From Aequorivita capsosiphonis DSM 23843 (GTDB taxonomy: Bacteria > Bacteroidota > Bacteroidia > Flavobacteriales > Flavobacteriaceae), in assembly GCF_000429125.1 (NCBI RefSeq), contig NZ_AUBG01000007.1:186001-250000 (forward strand): a stretch of 64,000 nt of DNA, in the 5' to 3' direction. The notes beneath the pieces were generated by a model. That model worked only from the letters and a program-made list of their open reading frames with translations. It was not told where the DNA came from and did no database searches. This document shows, one piece after another, positions 39,925 to 47,994 of the stretch. The stretch's first letter is position 1. Each line of letters opens with the position of its first letter. The position numbers and the translations under genes were made by a program.

Positions 39925-42390
39925 ATGACTAGAGTTTTCGCCTTCCTTCTTTGCCTATCGCCTATACTTGTTTTTGCACAACTGAAATCCCCTGCCGAAT
40001 TTTTGGGGTATGAACTTGGAACCCAGTTCTCAAGACATGCTGATGTTGTTTCCTATTTTGAACACGTAGCTGCTAATAGTAAGAAGGTGAATTATTTGGA
40101 CTACGGAAAAACCAATGAACGTAGAAGGCTGACTTATGCGGTGATTTCTTCCGAAGAAAATTTGGGGAACCTGGAAACAATACGAACGGACAATTTAAAG
40201 AATGCCGGTATTATTCTTGGAGATGCAAGTCCGCAAAAAGCTATCGTTTGGCTTAGCTATAACGTACACGGAAATGAAGCTAGCAGCAGTGAGGCAGCTA
40301 TGAACACTGTTTATAAACTGATTACCGAACATTCTGATTATTTGAATAATACCGTAATTATTATGGATCCAGGTGTAAATCCTGATGGCCGCGATCGTTA
40401 TGTGAATTGGTACAACCAAGTGAAAGCTACGCCTTACAATTCATCCAGAGATGCAATTGAACACAATGAACCTTGGCCGGGCGGGCGACCAAATCATTAT
40501 CTTTTTGATTTAAATCGTGATTGGATGTGGGCAAGTCAAGTGGAAACCCAACAGCGTTTAAAAATCTACAACCAGTGGATGCCGCAGATTCACGTTGATT
40601 TTCACGAGCAGTATATTAACAATCCCTATTATTTCGCTCCAGGAGCGGAACCATATCACGAAATTATCACTCCTTTTCAACGGGAATTCCAAAACAAAAT
40701 CGGGAAGAACAATGCCAAATATTTTGACGAAAACGGTTGGCTTTTCTTTACGCGTGAGAGTTTTGATTTGCTGTATCCAAGTTATGGCGATACCTATCCG
40801 CTTTATATGGGCGCCATTGGAATGACTTATGAACAAGCCGGGCACGGAATGGCAGGTTTGGGAATTATCAATGACGAAGATATCGAACTTACTTTGGTGG
40901 ACCGTATCGCACATCATACTACCACTGGATTATCTACCATTGAAGTGGCTTCAAAAGAGGCTGCGAGTCTTAATTCTGAATTCAAAAAATTCTTTAAAAA
41001 CCAGGATTTAAAATATAAAAGTTTTGTGCTAAAAGGGAATCCAGATAATTTAAAAGCGCTGACAGATATGCTCGATCGGCACGAAATTAAATATGGTTAT
41101 TCCAAAGAAGGCACGGTAAAAGGTTTTAATTATTCAGACAATAAAAAAGGAAAAATAGATGCTAAAGGTGCTTTGGTTGTAAGCACCAATCAGCCGAAAG
41201 GGAAAATGGTTCAGGTACTTTTTGAACCTAATACGGCTTTATCAACTCCAATAACCTATGATATTACGGCTTGGAGTTTGCCTTATGCGTTTGGACTTGA
41301 AGCTGTAGCAAGTACAACTTTAGTTGCTGCAAATGGAACTGCTCCACAAGCGGTTGTTTCAAATCTGCCAAATGCTTCCGCTGCTGGATATATTGCCAAA
41401 TGGGATAGTATGAAGGATGCGGAATTTCTTTCGGCTTTGTTAAAAAACGATATCAAAGTGCGCTTTTCTGAAAATGAACTCAGCTTTGGCGGCAATAGTT
41501 TTGGCCGTGGAAGCTTGATTATTACACGAAGTGACAACAAAGCGAACACCGATTTTGATAAGACAGTGACCCAATTGGCAAATGAAATAGGAAGACAACT
41601 TTACGCTTCTCCAACTAGTTTTGCTGATAAACTCACAGATTTTGGTTCGCAATATGTTCATCTTATTAAGAATAAAAAAGTGGCAATGCTTCGTGGGAAG
41701 GAAACATCTTCGTTGAATTACGGTTCACTTTGGCACTATTTTGAAACCCAACTGAAATATCCAATTACCTCTGTAAATACTGAAAATATCAATCGAATAA
41801 AATGGAGTGATTACGATGTTTTGATTCTTCCAGACGGCAATTATAAACCTCTTTTTGATGAAGAAACTTTTAAAACTTTGGACGAATGGATAAGCAGTGG
41901 CGGCAAGTTGATTGCAATGGGGAATGCTATCAGTCTTTTTGAAGGAAAGGATGGATATGATTTAATCGAGAATTTTTCCAAAGAAGAAAAAGAAAAGCAA
42001 AAGGATTCTATAGGCAATTTGGTGCCCTATGCGCAACGGGAACTGGAAAGCACTAAGAATATGATTACCGGAAGTATTTATAAAGTGACTTTAGACAACA
42101 CGCATCCCTTGGCATTTGGTTATGGAGATTTTTACTATAGTTTAAAGTTGGGCAGCGATTCTTACAAACTTTTAAAAGATGGATACAATGTGGGTTATAT
42201 AAAAGATGAACCAGAAAGTGTTTCGGGTTTTTCAGGTGAAAAAGCAAATGCGTCGTTAAAAAATTCCATCGTTTTTGCCGAAGTGGAAAAGGGCAGAGGC
42301 AACGTGATTTATATGGTTGACGATGTTAATTTCCGCTCCTTTTGGCAAAATGGAAAACTGTTTTTGGCGAATGCGGTTTTCCTTGAATAA
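39925..42390 (+). CDS. Secreted M14 family zinc carboxypeptidase
   Basis: 821 residues: a signal peptide (VFAFLLCLSPILVFAQ), then an M14 catalytic domain. Zinc ligands His115 and Glu118 are in SYNVHGNEASSSE and His227 in IHVDFHEQY. DPGVNPDGRDRY supplies the substrate-binding Asn/Arg pair, and Glu303 in MTYEQAGHG is the catalytic glutamate. Residues beyond 400 form a long beta-rich and glutamine-amidotransferase-like tail (DYDVLILPDGNYKPLFDEET), ending without a T9SS sorting domain. It probably digests peptides or peptidoglycan-derived substrates in the periplasm. Single gene with its own promoter. Confidence 0.9.
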   Translation: MTRVFAFLLCLSPILVFAQLKSPAEFLGYELGTQFSRHADVVSYFEHVAANSKKVNYLDYGKTNERRRLTYAVISSEENLGNLETIRTDNLKNAGIILGDASPQKAIVWLSYNVHGNEASSSEAAMNTVYKLITEHSDYLNNTVIIMDPGVNPDGRDRYVNWYNQVKATPYNSSRDAIEHNEPWPGGRPNHYLFDLNRDWMWASQVETQQRLKIYNQWMPQIHVDFHEQYINNPYYFAPGAEPYHEIITPFQREFQNKIGKNNAKYFDENGWLFFTRESFDLLYPSYGDTYPLYMGAIGMTYEQAGHGMAGLGIINDEDIELTLVDRIAHHTTTGLSTIEVASKEAASLNSEFKKFFKNQDLKYKSFVLKGNPDNLKALTDMLDRHEIKYGYSKEGTVKGFNYSDNKKGKIDAKGALVVSTNQPKGKMVQVLFEPNTALSTPITYDITAWSLPYAFGLEAVASTTLVAANGTAPQAVVSNLPNASAAGYIAKWDSMKDAEFLSALLKNDIKVRFSENELSFGGNSFGRGSLIITRSDNKANTDFDKTVTQLANEIGRQLYASPTSFADKLTDFGSQYVHLIKNKKVAMLRGKETSSLNYGSLWHYFETQLKYPITSVNTENINRIKWSDYDVLILPDGNYKPLFDEETFKTLDEWISSGGKLIAMGNAISLFEGKDGYDLIENFSKEEKEKQKDSIGNLVPYAQRELESTKNMITGSIYKVTLDNTHPLAFGYGDFYYSLKLGSDSYKLLKDGYNVGYIKDEPESVSGFSGEKANASLKNSIVFAEVEKGRGNVIYMVDDVNFRSFWQNGKLFLANAVFLE

Positions 42391-42473
42391 TAGTTCTTTA
42401 TTGGCTAAGGATTTATTTATCATTACTAATTTTTTCAGGGAGTTTTTTTAGCAAGAATAATGTAGTAATCGGC

Positions 42474-42504
42474 TTGACTTGGAGGTGGATATTAGTTAGT
42501 TTTG
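42474..42504 (+). promoter_or_regulatory. Complete Bacteroidota promoter for the T9SS protein at 42534
   Basis: TTG (42474-42476), 20-bp spacer, TAGTTTTG (42497-42504). The predicted transcript starts near 42511, 23 nt before the TTG start codon at 42534. Confidence 0.68.
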
Positions 42505-42533
42505 CTTGCTTAACTCATAAAATACATATTACA

Positions 42534-43463
42534 TTGAAAAAATTTACCTCATTTCTTGCATTGACCATTGCCTTTGGTTTCGGATTAAATGCGCAAAATA
42601 TTTCATTTGAAACATCTGAAGGTTACACTTTGGGCGATATAAACGGCCAAAATCATTGGATAACCACAGAGGATGGTGCTGGTGGATTTATAGAAAATCA
42701 AGTTATCACGGATGAAGCTGCAAGCGATGGCAGTTATTCTCTAAAACTAACTCAAGAACCTGATCTTCCTGGAAGTTTAGATCCTTATGTGGGGGGATTT
42801 TACAATTATGCTACTCCAGTTTCAATGGACAATGCTGAAATTTCCGCAGCCATTTATATCGACGATCAAAATCCGCTACACTTCAATTTTCTGATGGGTC
42901 TGGTGGATCTTCAAGAAGAGCGTTATAGAACTTATATCAATTTTTTCTTTGATGGTACAATCAATGTTTTTGTTAAAGGTGGTCCTACCGGAATTCAGCT
43001 GGTATATACAGGCCATAATTGGGAAAAGGAAACTTGGTATAACGTGAAAATAGAGACTGTAGGTGAAGACCTTAAATTCTATATAAATGAAGAATTGATT
43101 TATGAAGGTATCGCAGTCTCTGAGGGATTGATAGATCAAGTGAGATTTGCTCATGATAATTACGAAGGTTTTGCATATGTTGACAACTTTAGAACGAATG
43201 AGACACTAGCTGTTTCCGATTATACTACTGATGTTGATTTTACTCATTTCTATAATAAGAATAGCCAAATCTTGACACTTAAATCACAAGACAATACTTT
43301 CTCAAATATTTCTATTTTCGATATTTTAGGTCAGAATATGCTGACCGAAGGTCTATCTAAAAAAACTGAAAATATAGATATGTCGAGGCTTATAAGTGGA
43401 GTTTATATTGTTAAACTAAATATTGGTAAGGCAACAAAAACCTTTAAATTTTTAAAGCAATAA
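42534..43463 (+). CDS. Secreted jelly-roll-like protein with T9SS type A sorting domain
   Basis: 309 residues from a TTG at 42534: signal peptide LKKFTSFLALTIAFGFGLNA, then a beta-rich domain (SFETSEGYTLGDINGQNHW, VGGFYNYATPVS, YVDNFRTNE) resembling concanavalin-like carbohydrate or surface domains. A C-terminal sorting domain of about 75 residues follows (FYNKNSQILTLKS, SIFDILGQNMLTEG, ISGVYIVKLNIGKATKTFKF). The sorting domain's first motif (FYNKNS) is a diverged form of the usual YPNP. An upstream in-frame TTG at 42474 is the -33 box of the promoter and not a start. Binding target unknown. Confidence 0.82.
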   Translation: MKKFTSFLALTIAFGFGLNAQNISFETSEGYTLGDINGQNHWITTEDGAGGFIENQVITDEAASDGSYSLKLTQEPDLPGSLDPYVGGFYNYATPVSMDNAEISAAIYIDDQNPLHFNFLMGLVDLQEERYRTYINFFFDGTINVFVKGGPTGIQLVYTGHNWEKETWYNVKIETVGEDLKFYINEELIYEGIAVSEGLIDQVRFAHDNYEGFAYVDNFRTNETLAVSDYTTDVDFTHFYNKNSQILTLKSQDNTFSNISIFDILGQNMLTEGLSKKTENIDMSRLISGVYIVKLNIGKATKTFKFLKQ

Positions 43464-43707
43464 AATATTCCAATAACTTATTGAAAAAACGACCGGAAAA
43501 TGAACGAGTTTAAATGCGGCATTACATTATTAATTTGGTATTAGTCGCACTTTTATTGGACTGTTGTTAGTATATTCCTTATCTACGGCGTGGAGCTTTT
43601 TGAACACATAATCCTACTTGAAGGAACTGGTAAGTTATTTAGACATTTCAAAATAAGATTCGTGAAAGATCTTTCTAATCCTTTATTTAATTAATAGAGA
43701 CAATATA

Positions 43708-44283
43708 TTAAAGGTTTATCTCTTGCAGAGCTTCATAAAAACCACCATCATAACGGCATATAAAAACTTTCCCATTTTTAAGATTTGCTGTAATATCTAT
43801 TTCATAAAGCCCTATCGGTGAGTCATAAGGAGTTACCAATTTTATGCTTACGTATTCAGCTTCAATAATTTCATAACCTCCCGTACCCGGAGTTACTTTT
43901 GGGATAAATTTAAAATTTCTAACAGCCATATGGTCTATTGCTTCACTGTTATATACACCAGATTTAAAATAATGATCATCAGCTAAAAGTTCAAAAGTTA
44001 CAAACATTCCCTCAACTCCTTCAATTTGTCCATTGCGCAATTGCATGCAATCTGAAACCATACCAATTACTATAGAATTATCCAAATTATCAGGATCCTC
44101 TTCACCTATAAAATATCCAGAAGTGATATCAAATTCCAGATCATTATAATAAGCTTTAGCGTCCATTTCTAAGCACCAACCATTCGGACCTTCGTCGTCT
44201 TCAGACTCTTTTGTGCAGCTTATTAATACAGAAAATATAATTACTATTAAAATTAGTATTCGAAGAAAATTTTTAGAAGCCAT
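43708..44283 (-). CDS. Putative lipoprotein of unknown function
   Basis: 191 residues with a lipoprotein signal (LILIVIIFSVLISC, lipobox LISC) and an acidic spacer (TKESEDDEGPNG). The mature domain is beta-rich (DLEFDITSGYFIGEEDPDN, GMFVTFELLADDHYFKSGVY, NGKVFICRYDGGFYEALQ). I do not recognise the family. It stands alone between two gaps and has no clear promoter box. Confidence 0.72.
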   Translation of the reverse strand: MASKNFLRILILIVIIFSVLISCTKESEDDEGPNGWCLEMDAKAYYNDLEFDITSGYFIGEEDPDNLDNSIVIGMVSDCMQLRNGQIEGVEGMFVTFELLADDHYFKSGVYNSEAIDHMAVRNFKFIPKVTPGTGGYEIIEAEYVSIKLVTPYDSPIGLYEIDITANLKNGKVFICRYDGGFYEALQEINL

Positions 44284-44680
44284 ATTTAGGAAATTTCATG
44301 ATGTTAGTTTTCAAGATGTTTAAAAATAATTGTAGTGAAAAATATACCCAATACCCAATAGTAGGTATTTTTCTTGATCAAAATTTCAGACAAAGTTCTC
44401 ACAAGAAGAGAAAAACTGAACGCAGAATTTCTGGAAATTACAATGGAGTATTTCTTTTGTCAATTGATTGACAAAAGTCATTACAGTTTTGATTTCTCAT
44501 TTCTTTTACTTTATGAATTGATTTTTTTCAAATCTTAATCCTTCTCTGCCTTTAATTTATTTACTAAACCCAGGCTATCTTTTAAAGGTAGATTAAAAGT
44601 CAAATTCCAAGCGATAGATTTTTGAGGTTTGAGATTTCACGTTTAGAATTTATTTGAATTTGGTACTTGTAGTTTGGTAT
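44284..44680. other. Intergenic region with a perfect 10-bp inverted repeat
   Basis: 397 bp. CTTTTGTCAA (44454-44463) and TTGACAAAAG (44468-44477) are exact arms around a TTGA spacer, a possible operator or weak terminator. Further right, around 44620-44690, are AAATTC/TTTGAG-type word repeats. No gene was seen. Confidence 0.6.
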
Positions 44681-45289
44681 TTAACTTTCAATCGTTCTAA
44701 AAGTTAAATTAACTCTAGCAGAATTCACTTTTTTAGTAGGTGGTAATCTATGCAGCCAATGGCTTTGCGTGGTGTCTTTCATTATCAAGAGACTTCCGTG
44801 TTCCAAATTCAACGAAACCGTTTCTTTGGTTTCTTTATGTTTAAAAGCAAACTTACGTTCGGAACCAAAACTTACCGAGGCTATGGCACCATTCTTTTTT
44901 AGATCTTTTTCGCCATCGCTGTGCCATGCCATGCCTTCATCGCCAGAATGGTAAAGGTTGAGGAGACAACTATTAAAAGTTTCGTCACTTTTGTCTTCGA
45001 TATACTTTTTAAGCTGAAGTAATTCTGGAGTCCATAATTGAGCTTTTTTAGTGACTTTGGAATAGGTGTATTCAAATTTGCGGTCGCCATACCAAGCTAC
45101 TTTTCGTTTGGTGATAATCTTTTTTCCGAAGATTACAGCTTCGTCATTTTTCCATGGAATGGTATTCAGAAGTAATTCAAAATAGTTGTTGGCTTCTTCC
45201 TCAGAAAATATCTTTCCAAAATAATTTACTATGCCATCTTTTGGTAACAAATTTCTTTTATCATCTACTTCAACATTGAATAATTCCAT
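44681..45289 (-). CDS. AlkB-type 2OG-Fe(II) dioxygenase
   Basis: 202 residues from the ATG at 45287-45289. The iron ligands are His123 and Asp125 in WHSDGE and His180 in SHWLHRLPP. Arg192 and Arg198 in ARVNLTFR bind 2-oxoglutarate. KRKVAWYGDRKFEYTYS and NLYHSGDEGMAW are typical of AlkB homologues that remove alkyl lesions from single-stranded DNA by oxidative demethylation. The longer upstream frame adds an unlikely N-terminal extension of 24 residues. No ada/alkA-type gene is adjacent. Confidence 0.9.
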   Translation of the reverse strand: MELFNVEVDDKRNLLPKDGIVNYFGKIFSEEEANNYFELLLNTIPWKNDEAVIFGKKIITKRKVAWYGDRKFEYTYSKVTKKAQLWTPELLQLKKYIEDKSDETFNSCLLNLYHSGDEGMAWHSDGEKDLKKNGAIASVSFGSERKFAFKHKETKETVSLNLEHGSLLIMKDTTQSHWLHRLPPTKKVNSARVNLTFRTIES

Positions 45290-45559
45290 AATTAATAAAA
45301 CTATGAATTTTCTAAGGATTAGCCTTGAGTTCTTCTTGAAAACAGTAAAATATTGTCGCAACCAATTTCCTATATGTCTACGGCTTGATGTGAATTATAA
45401 AATATAATTCTAGTAAAATTCTAAATTACACTTTGTAATTTGGCAGTGCTAAAGCATAAAATATATTATCTTAGTTCTTTACTTTTAAATAGTTAGTTCA
45501 ATCAGGAAAAATTTGGACAATAAAAATTCAATAATTAACTACCAACTAAATTTGAAACT

Positions 45560-46120
45560 ATGATTACTGTATTAATTCTTATCGGCATCATCGTTTTGCT
45601 GGCCTTTTTGCTTGTGGGCATTTTCAATCGTTTTGTAAAAAACAAAAATGTGGTAAAGGACGCTTGGAGCAATATTGATGTTGCATTAAAGCGTAGATAC
45701 GATCTAATTCCCAACCTTGTAGAAACGGTAAAAGGCTATGCTGCACACGAAAAGACAACCTTAGAAAATGTGATACAAGCCCGAAATGCTGCAATGGCAG
45801 TTCCTTCTGGTGAAATAAATGCGCAGATAAAAGCTGAAAACCAACTACAGCAAACCTTACGAAGTATTTTTGCCTTAAGCGAGGCGTATCCAGACTTAAA
45901 AGCGAACGCCAGCTTTTTAGACCTTCAGCAAAAACTGAATGAAATTGAAGAAAACCTGGAGCGTAGTCGCCGTTATTACAACGGAACCGTTCGTGAAAAT
46001 AATACCTATGGAGAAAGTTTTCCTGGAGTTATGTTTGCCGGAATGTTCAGCTATCAACACTTTGATTTCTTTGAAGCAGCGGAGGCGGAGCGTGAAAACG
46101 TGAAAGTGAGTTTTGAATAG
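45560..46120 (+). CDS. lemA: LemA family protein
   Basis: 186 residues: one N-terminal membrane helix (ITVLILIGIIVLLAFLLVGI), then a helical bundle with the LemA hallmarks VKDAWSNIDVALKRRYDLIP, NLVETVKGYAAHEKTTLENV and YPDLKANASFLDLQQKLNEI. LemA proteins are membrane-anchored and of unclear function; in many bacteria they are paired with a DUF2207 or TPM-domain protein, and a DUF2207 gene follows here after 66 bp. A TAAATTTG motif 6 bp before the ATG is too close to be a promoter for this start. Confidence 0.93.
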   Translation: MITVLILIGIIVLLAFLLVGIFNRFVKNKNVVKDAWSNIDVALKRRYDLIPNLVETVKGYAAHEKTTLENVIQARNAAMAVPSGEINAQIKAENQLQQTLRSIFALSEAYPDLKANASFLDLQQKLNEIEENLERSRRYYNGTVRENNTYGESFPGVMFAGMFSYQHFDFFEAAEAERENVKVSFE

Positions 46121-46186
46121 GGTTCAAGTATCATACTTTTAATAGGTTATTGTGTTATTCAATAGCCTTCATTTAGATTTTTAATA

Positions 46187-47926
46187 ATGATCATTAAAAA
46201 TGTTATAAGAGACAATTTTAAGTTTCAGTTTGATAAGAAACTGTTTCTTTTTCTCTTTGGAATCCTGTTTTTTCTAAAAGGCTACTCACAGGGTTTTGAG
46301 GTAAGTCATGCACATGTGGATATTTTCATTAGTGAGGATGGGTATTTTGATGTTGTAGAAAATTACGACCTCAATTTTACGCAAGCTAAACACGGGATTT
46401 ACCGAGATATATTAACAGAATACAATCTTTTGACTGCCGAAAAACAACATGAAGAGCGCAAGATTAAAATTAGAAAGGTTAAGGTGCCAGGCCATAAGTT
46501 TGAAACTGATCCCGATTTTGTTCAGAAGATAAGCAACAATTTCCAAATCAAAATAGGCGATAAGAATAAAACCATTATTGGGCCACAGCATTATGAAATA
46601 AAATACAGAGTTTATAATGCTTTTCTTTTTGAAGATGAACAAATTCGTTTTTACTGGGATGTAAAACCCGATGGTTGGTATGCCTCCTTTCATCAGCTGG
46701 ACTTTAGCATCCAACTTCCAGAAAATATAGACGCAAGTCTTGATGACTTCTTTATCTATGCCGGTGCAACGGGAGATACCATTGCTAGCAATGATTTTGA
46801 TGTAAATTATTACAATGGAGTTTTTACCGCAAAAAGTCGCCCTGATTTTCTTTCCGTATCAGGGCAGAGTGTTACTGCATTACTAAACCTTCCATTAAAT
46901 TCCGTCAAGGAAATAAAACCATTTTGGCCATTTTGGACAGATTATGGTTGGATCTTGCTTCTAGCGGCCTTGCTTTTTGTTTTTTACAGGGTTTGGAACA
47001 AATACGGAAAAGATGATAAGGTGGTCACTACTATAAGTTATTTTCCACCCAACGGAGTAGATCCGGCAATGGCGGGTTTTTTGATTGATGACAGCGGTGA
47101 TACAGAAGATCTTATTTCGCTAATTCCATACTGGGGGTCACGCGGCATCATCAAAATGGAGGAGATTCCGAAAACTAGCTGGTTTGGAAAAAATGATACT
47201 AAACTTACCCAATTAAGACCCTTGCCAGTAGGTGCTCCAGATTACGAACAGGAAATATTTAACGGACTTTTCGGCAGTGGATCTGAATCTGGTGAAAATG
47301 ATGTTTTGATCAGTAGCCTAAAAGATTCTTTTTACACGAAGATGACAGTAGCAAAGTCACTTTTAACCAGTCAGGCTCAAATTTATTACGATCCAACTGC
47401 AAAAAAAATGCAGACTTGGAGTATTGTAGGGGTTATACTGATTGGCATTCTACTGGGTATTCTCTTTTTGTTTGTCTGGGGTATATTTGCGGCTCTTGCC
47501 GTAATTCCCGTTGCCATTTTTCTATTATTTATGTCGTCGTATATGATCAAGAAAAATTCTAAAGGCAATGAAATGCTATCGGAGTTGAGAGGATTTAAGC
47601 AATTTATTAAAGTTGCTGAAGAAAATAAATTGAAAATGCTTATGCAAGACAGTCCCACCTATTTTGAAACCACGATGGGCTATGCGCTAGCTTTTGGGTT
47701 GTTTGATCAATGGGCTAAAAAGTTTGAAGCCTTGAATCTGCAACCTCCTAGTTGGTACAGTTCAACAGCCGGTGTGATGACGATGAATAATTTTTCGCAA
47801 TCATTTTCGAGCTCCATTTCATCCGCAAAATCTACTATGGTGAGCTCGCCATCAAGTAGCTCTTCTGGCGGCGGCGGCGGTTCATCAGGCGGAGGCTTTG
47901 GCGGCGGCGGCGGCGGGAGTTGGTGA
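46187..47926 (+). CDS. DUF2207 membrane protein (LemA partner)
   Basis: 579 residues: a signal peptide or first helix (LFLFLFGILFFLKGYSQG), a large extracytoplasmic beta domain (SHAHVDIFISEDGYFDVVEN, KHGIYRDI) typical of DUF2207, then membrane helices at about 255-275 and 400-450 (VGVILIGILLGILFLFVWGI) and a cytoplasmic helical part. The C-terminus is glycine/serine rich (SSSSGGGGGSS, GGGFGGGGGGSW), as is usual in this family. Forms an operon with lemA. The pair may act in envelope homeostasis, but the mechanism is unknown. Confidence 0.88.
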   Translation: MIIKNVIRDNFKFQFDKKLFLFLFGILFFLKGYSQGFEVSHAHVDIFISEDGYFDVVENYDLNFTQAKHGIYRDILTEYNLLTAEKQHEERKIKIRKVKVPGHKFETDPDFVQKISNNFQIKIGDKNKTIIGPQHYEIKYRVYNAFLFEDEQIRFYWDVKPDGWYASFHQLDFSIQLPENIDASLDDFFIYAGATGDTIASNDFDVNYYNGVFTAKSRPDFLSVSGQSVTALLNLPLNSVKEIKPFWPFWTDYGWILLLAALLFVFYRVWNKYGKDDKVVTTISYFPPNGVDPAMAGFLIDDSGDTEDLISLIPYWGSRGIIKMEEIPKTSWFGKNDTKLTQLRPLPVGAPDYEQEIFNGLFGSGSESGENDVLISSLKDSFYTKMTVAKSLLTSQAQIYYDPTAKKMQTWSIVGVILIGILLGILFLFVWGIFAALAVIPVAIFLLFMSSYMIKKNSKGNEMLSELRGFKQFIKVAEENKLKMLMQDSPTYFETTMGYALAFGLFDQWAKKFEALNLQPPSWYSSTAGVMTMNNFSQSFSSSISSAKSTMVSSPSSSSSGGGGGSSGGGFGGGGGGSW

Positions 47927-47994
47927 TGGGTAGGTCTACACGAAATATCACTGAATGTTTTTGTGATAACTAGGTTGTAATAAAAGGAAAGGCA

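Noticed and set aside
45547-45554. TAAATTTG as lemA promoter
   Set aside because: Only 6 bp before the ATG; a transcript starting there would lack the start codon.
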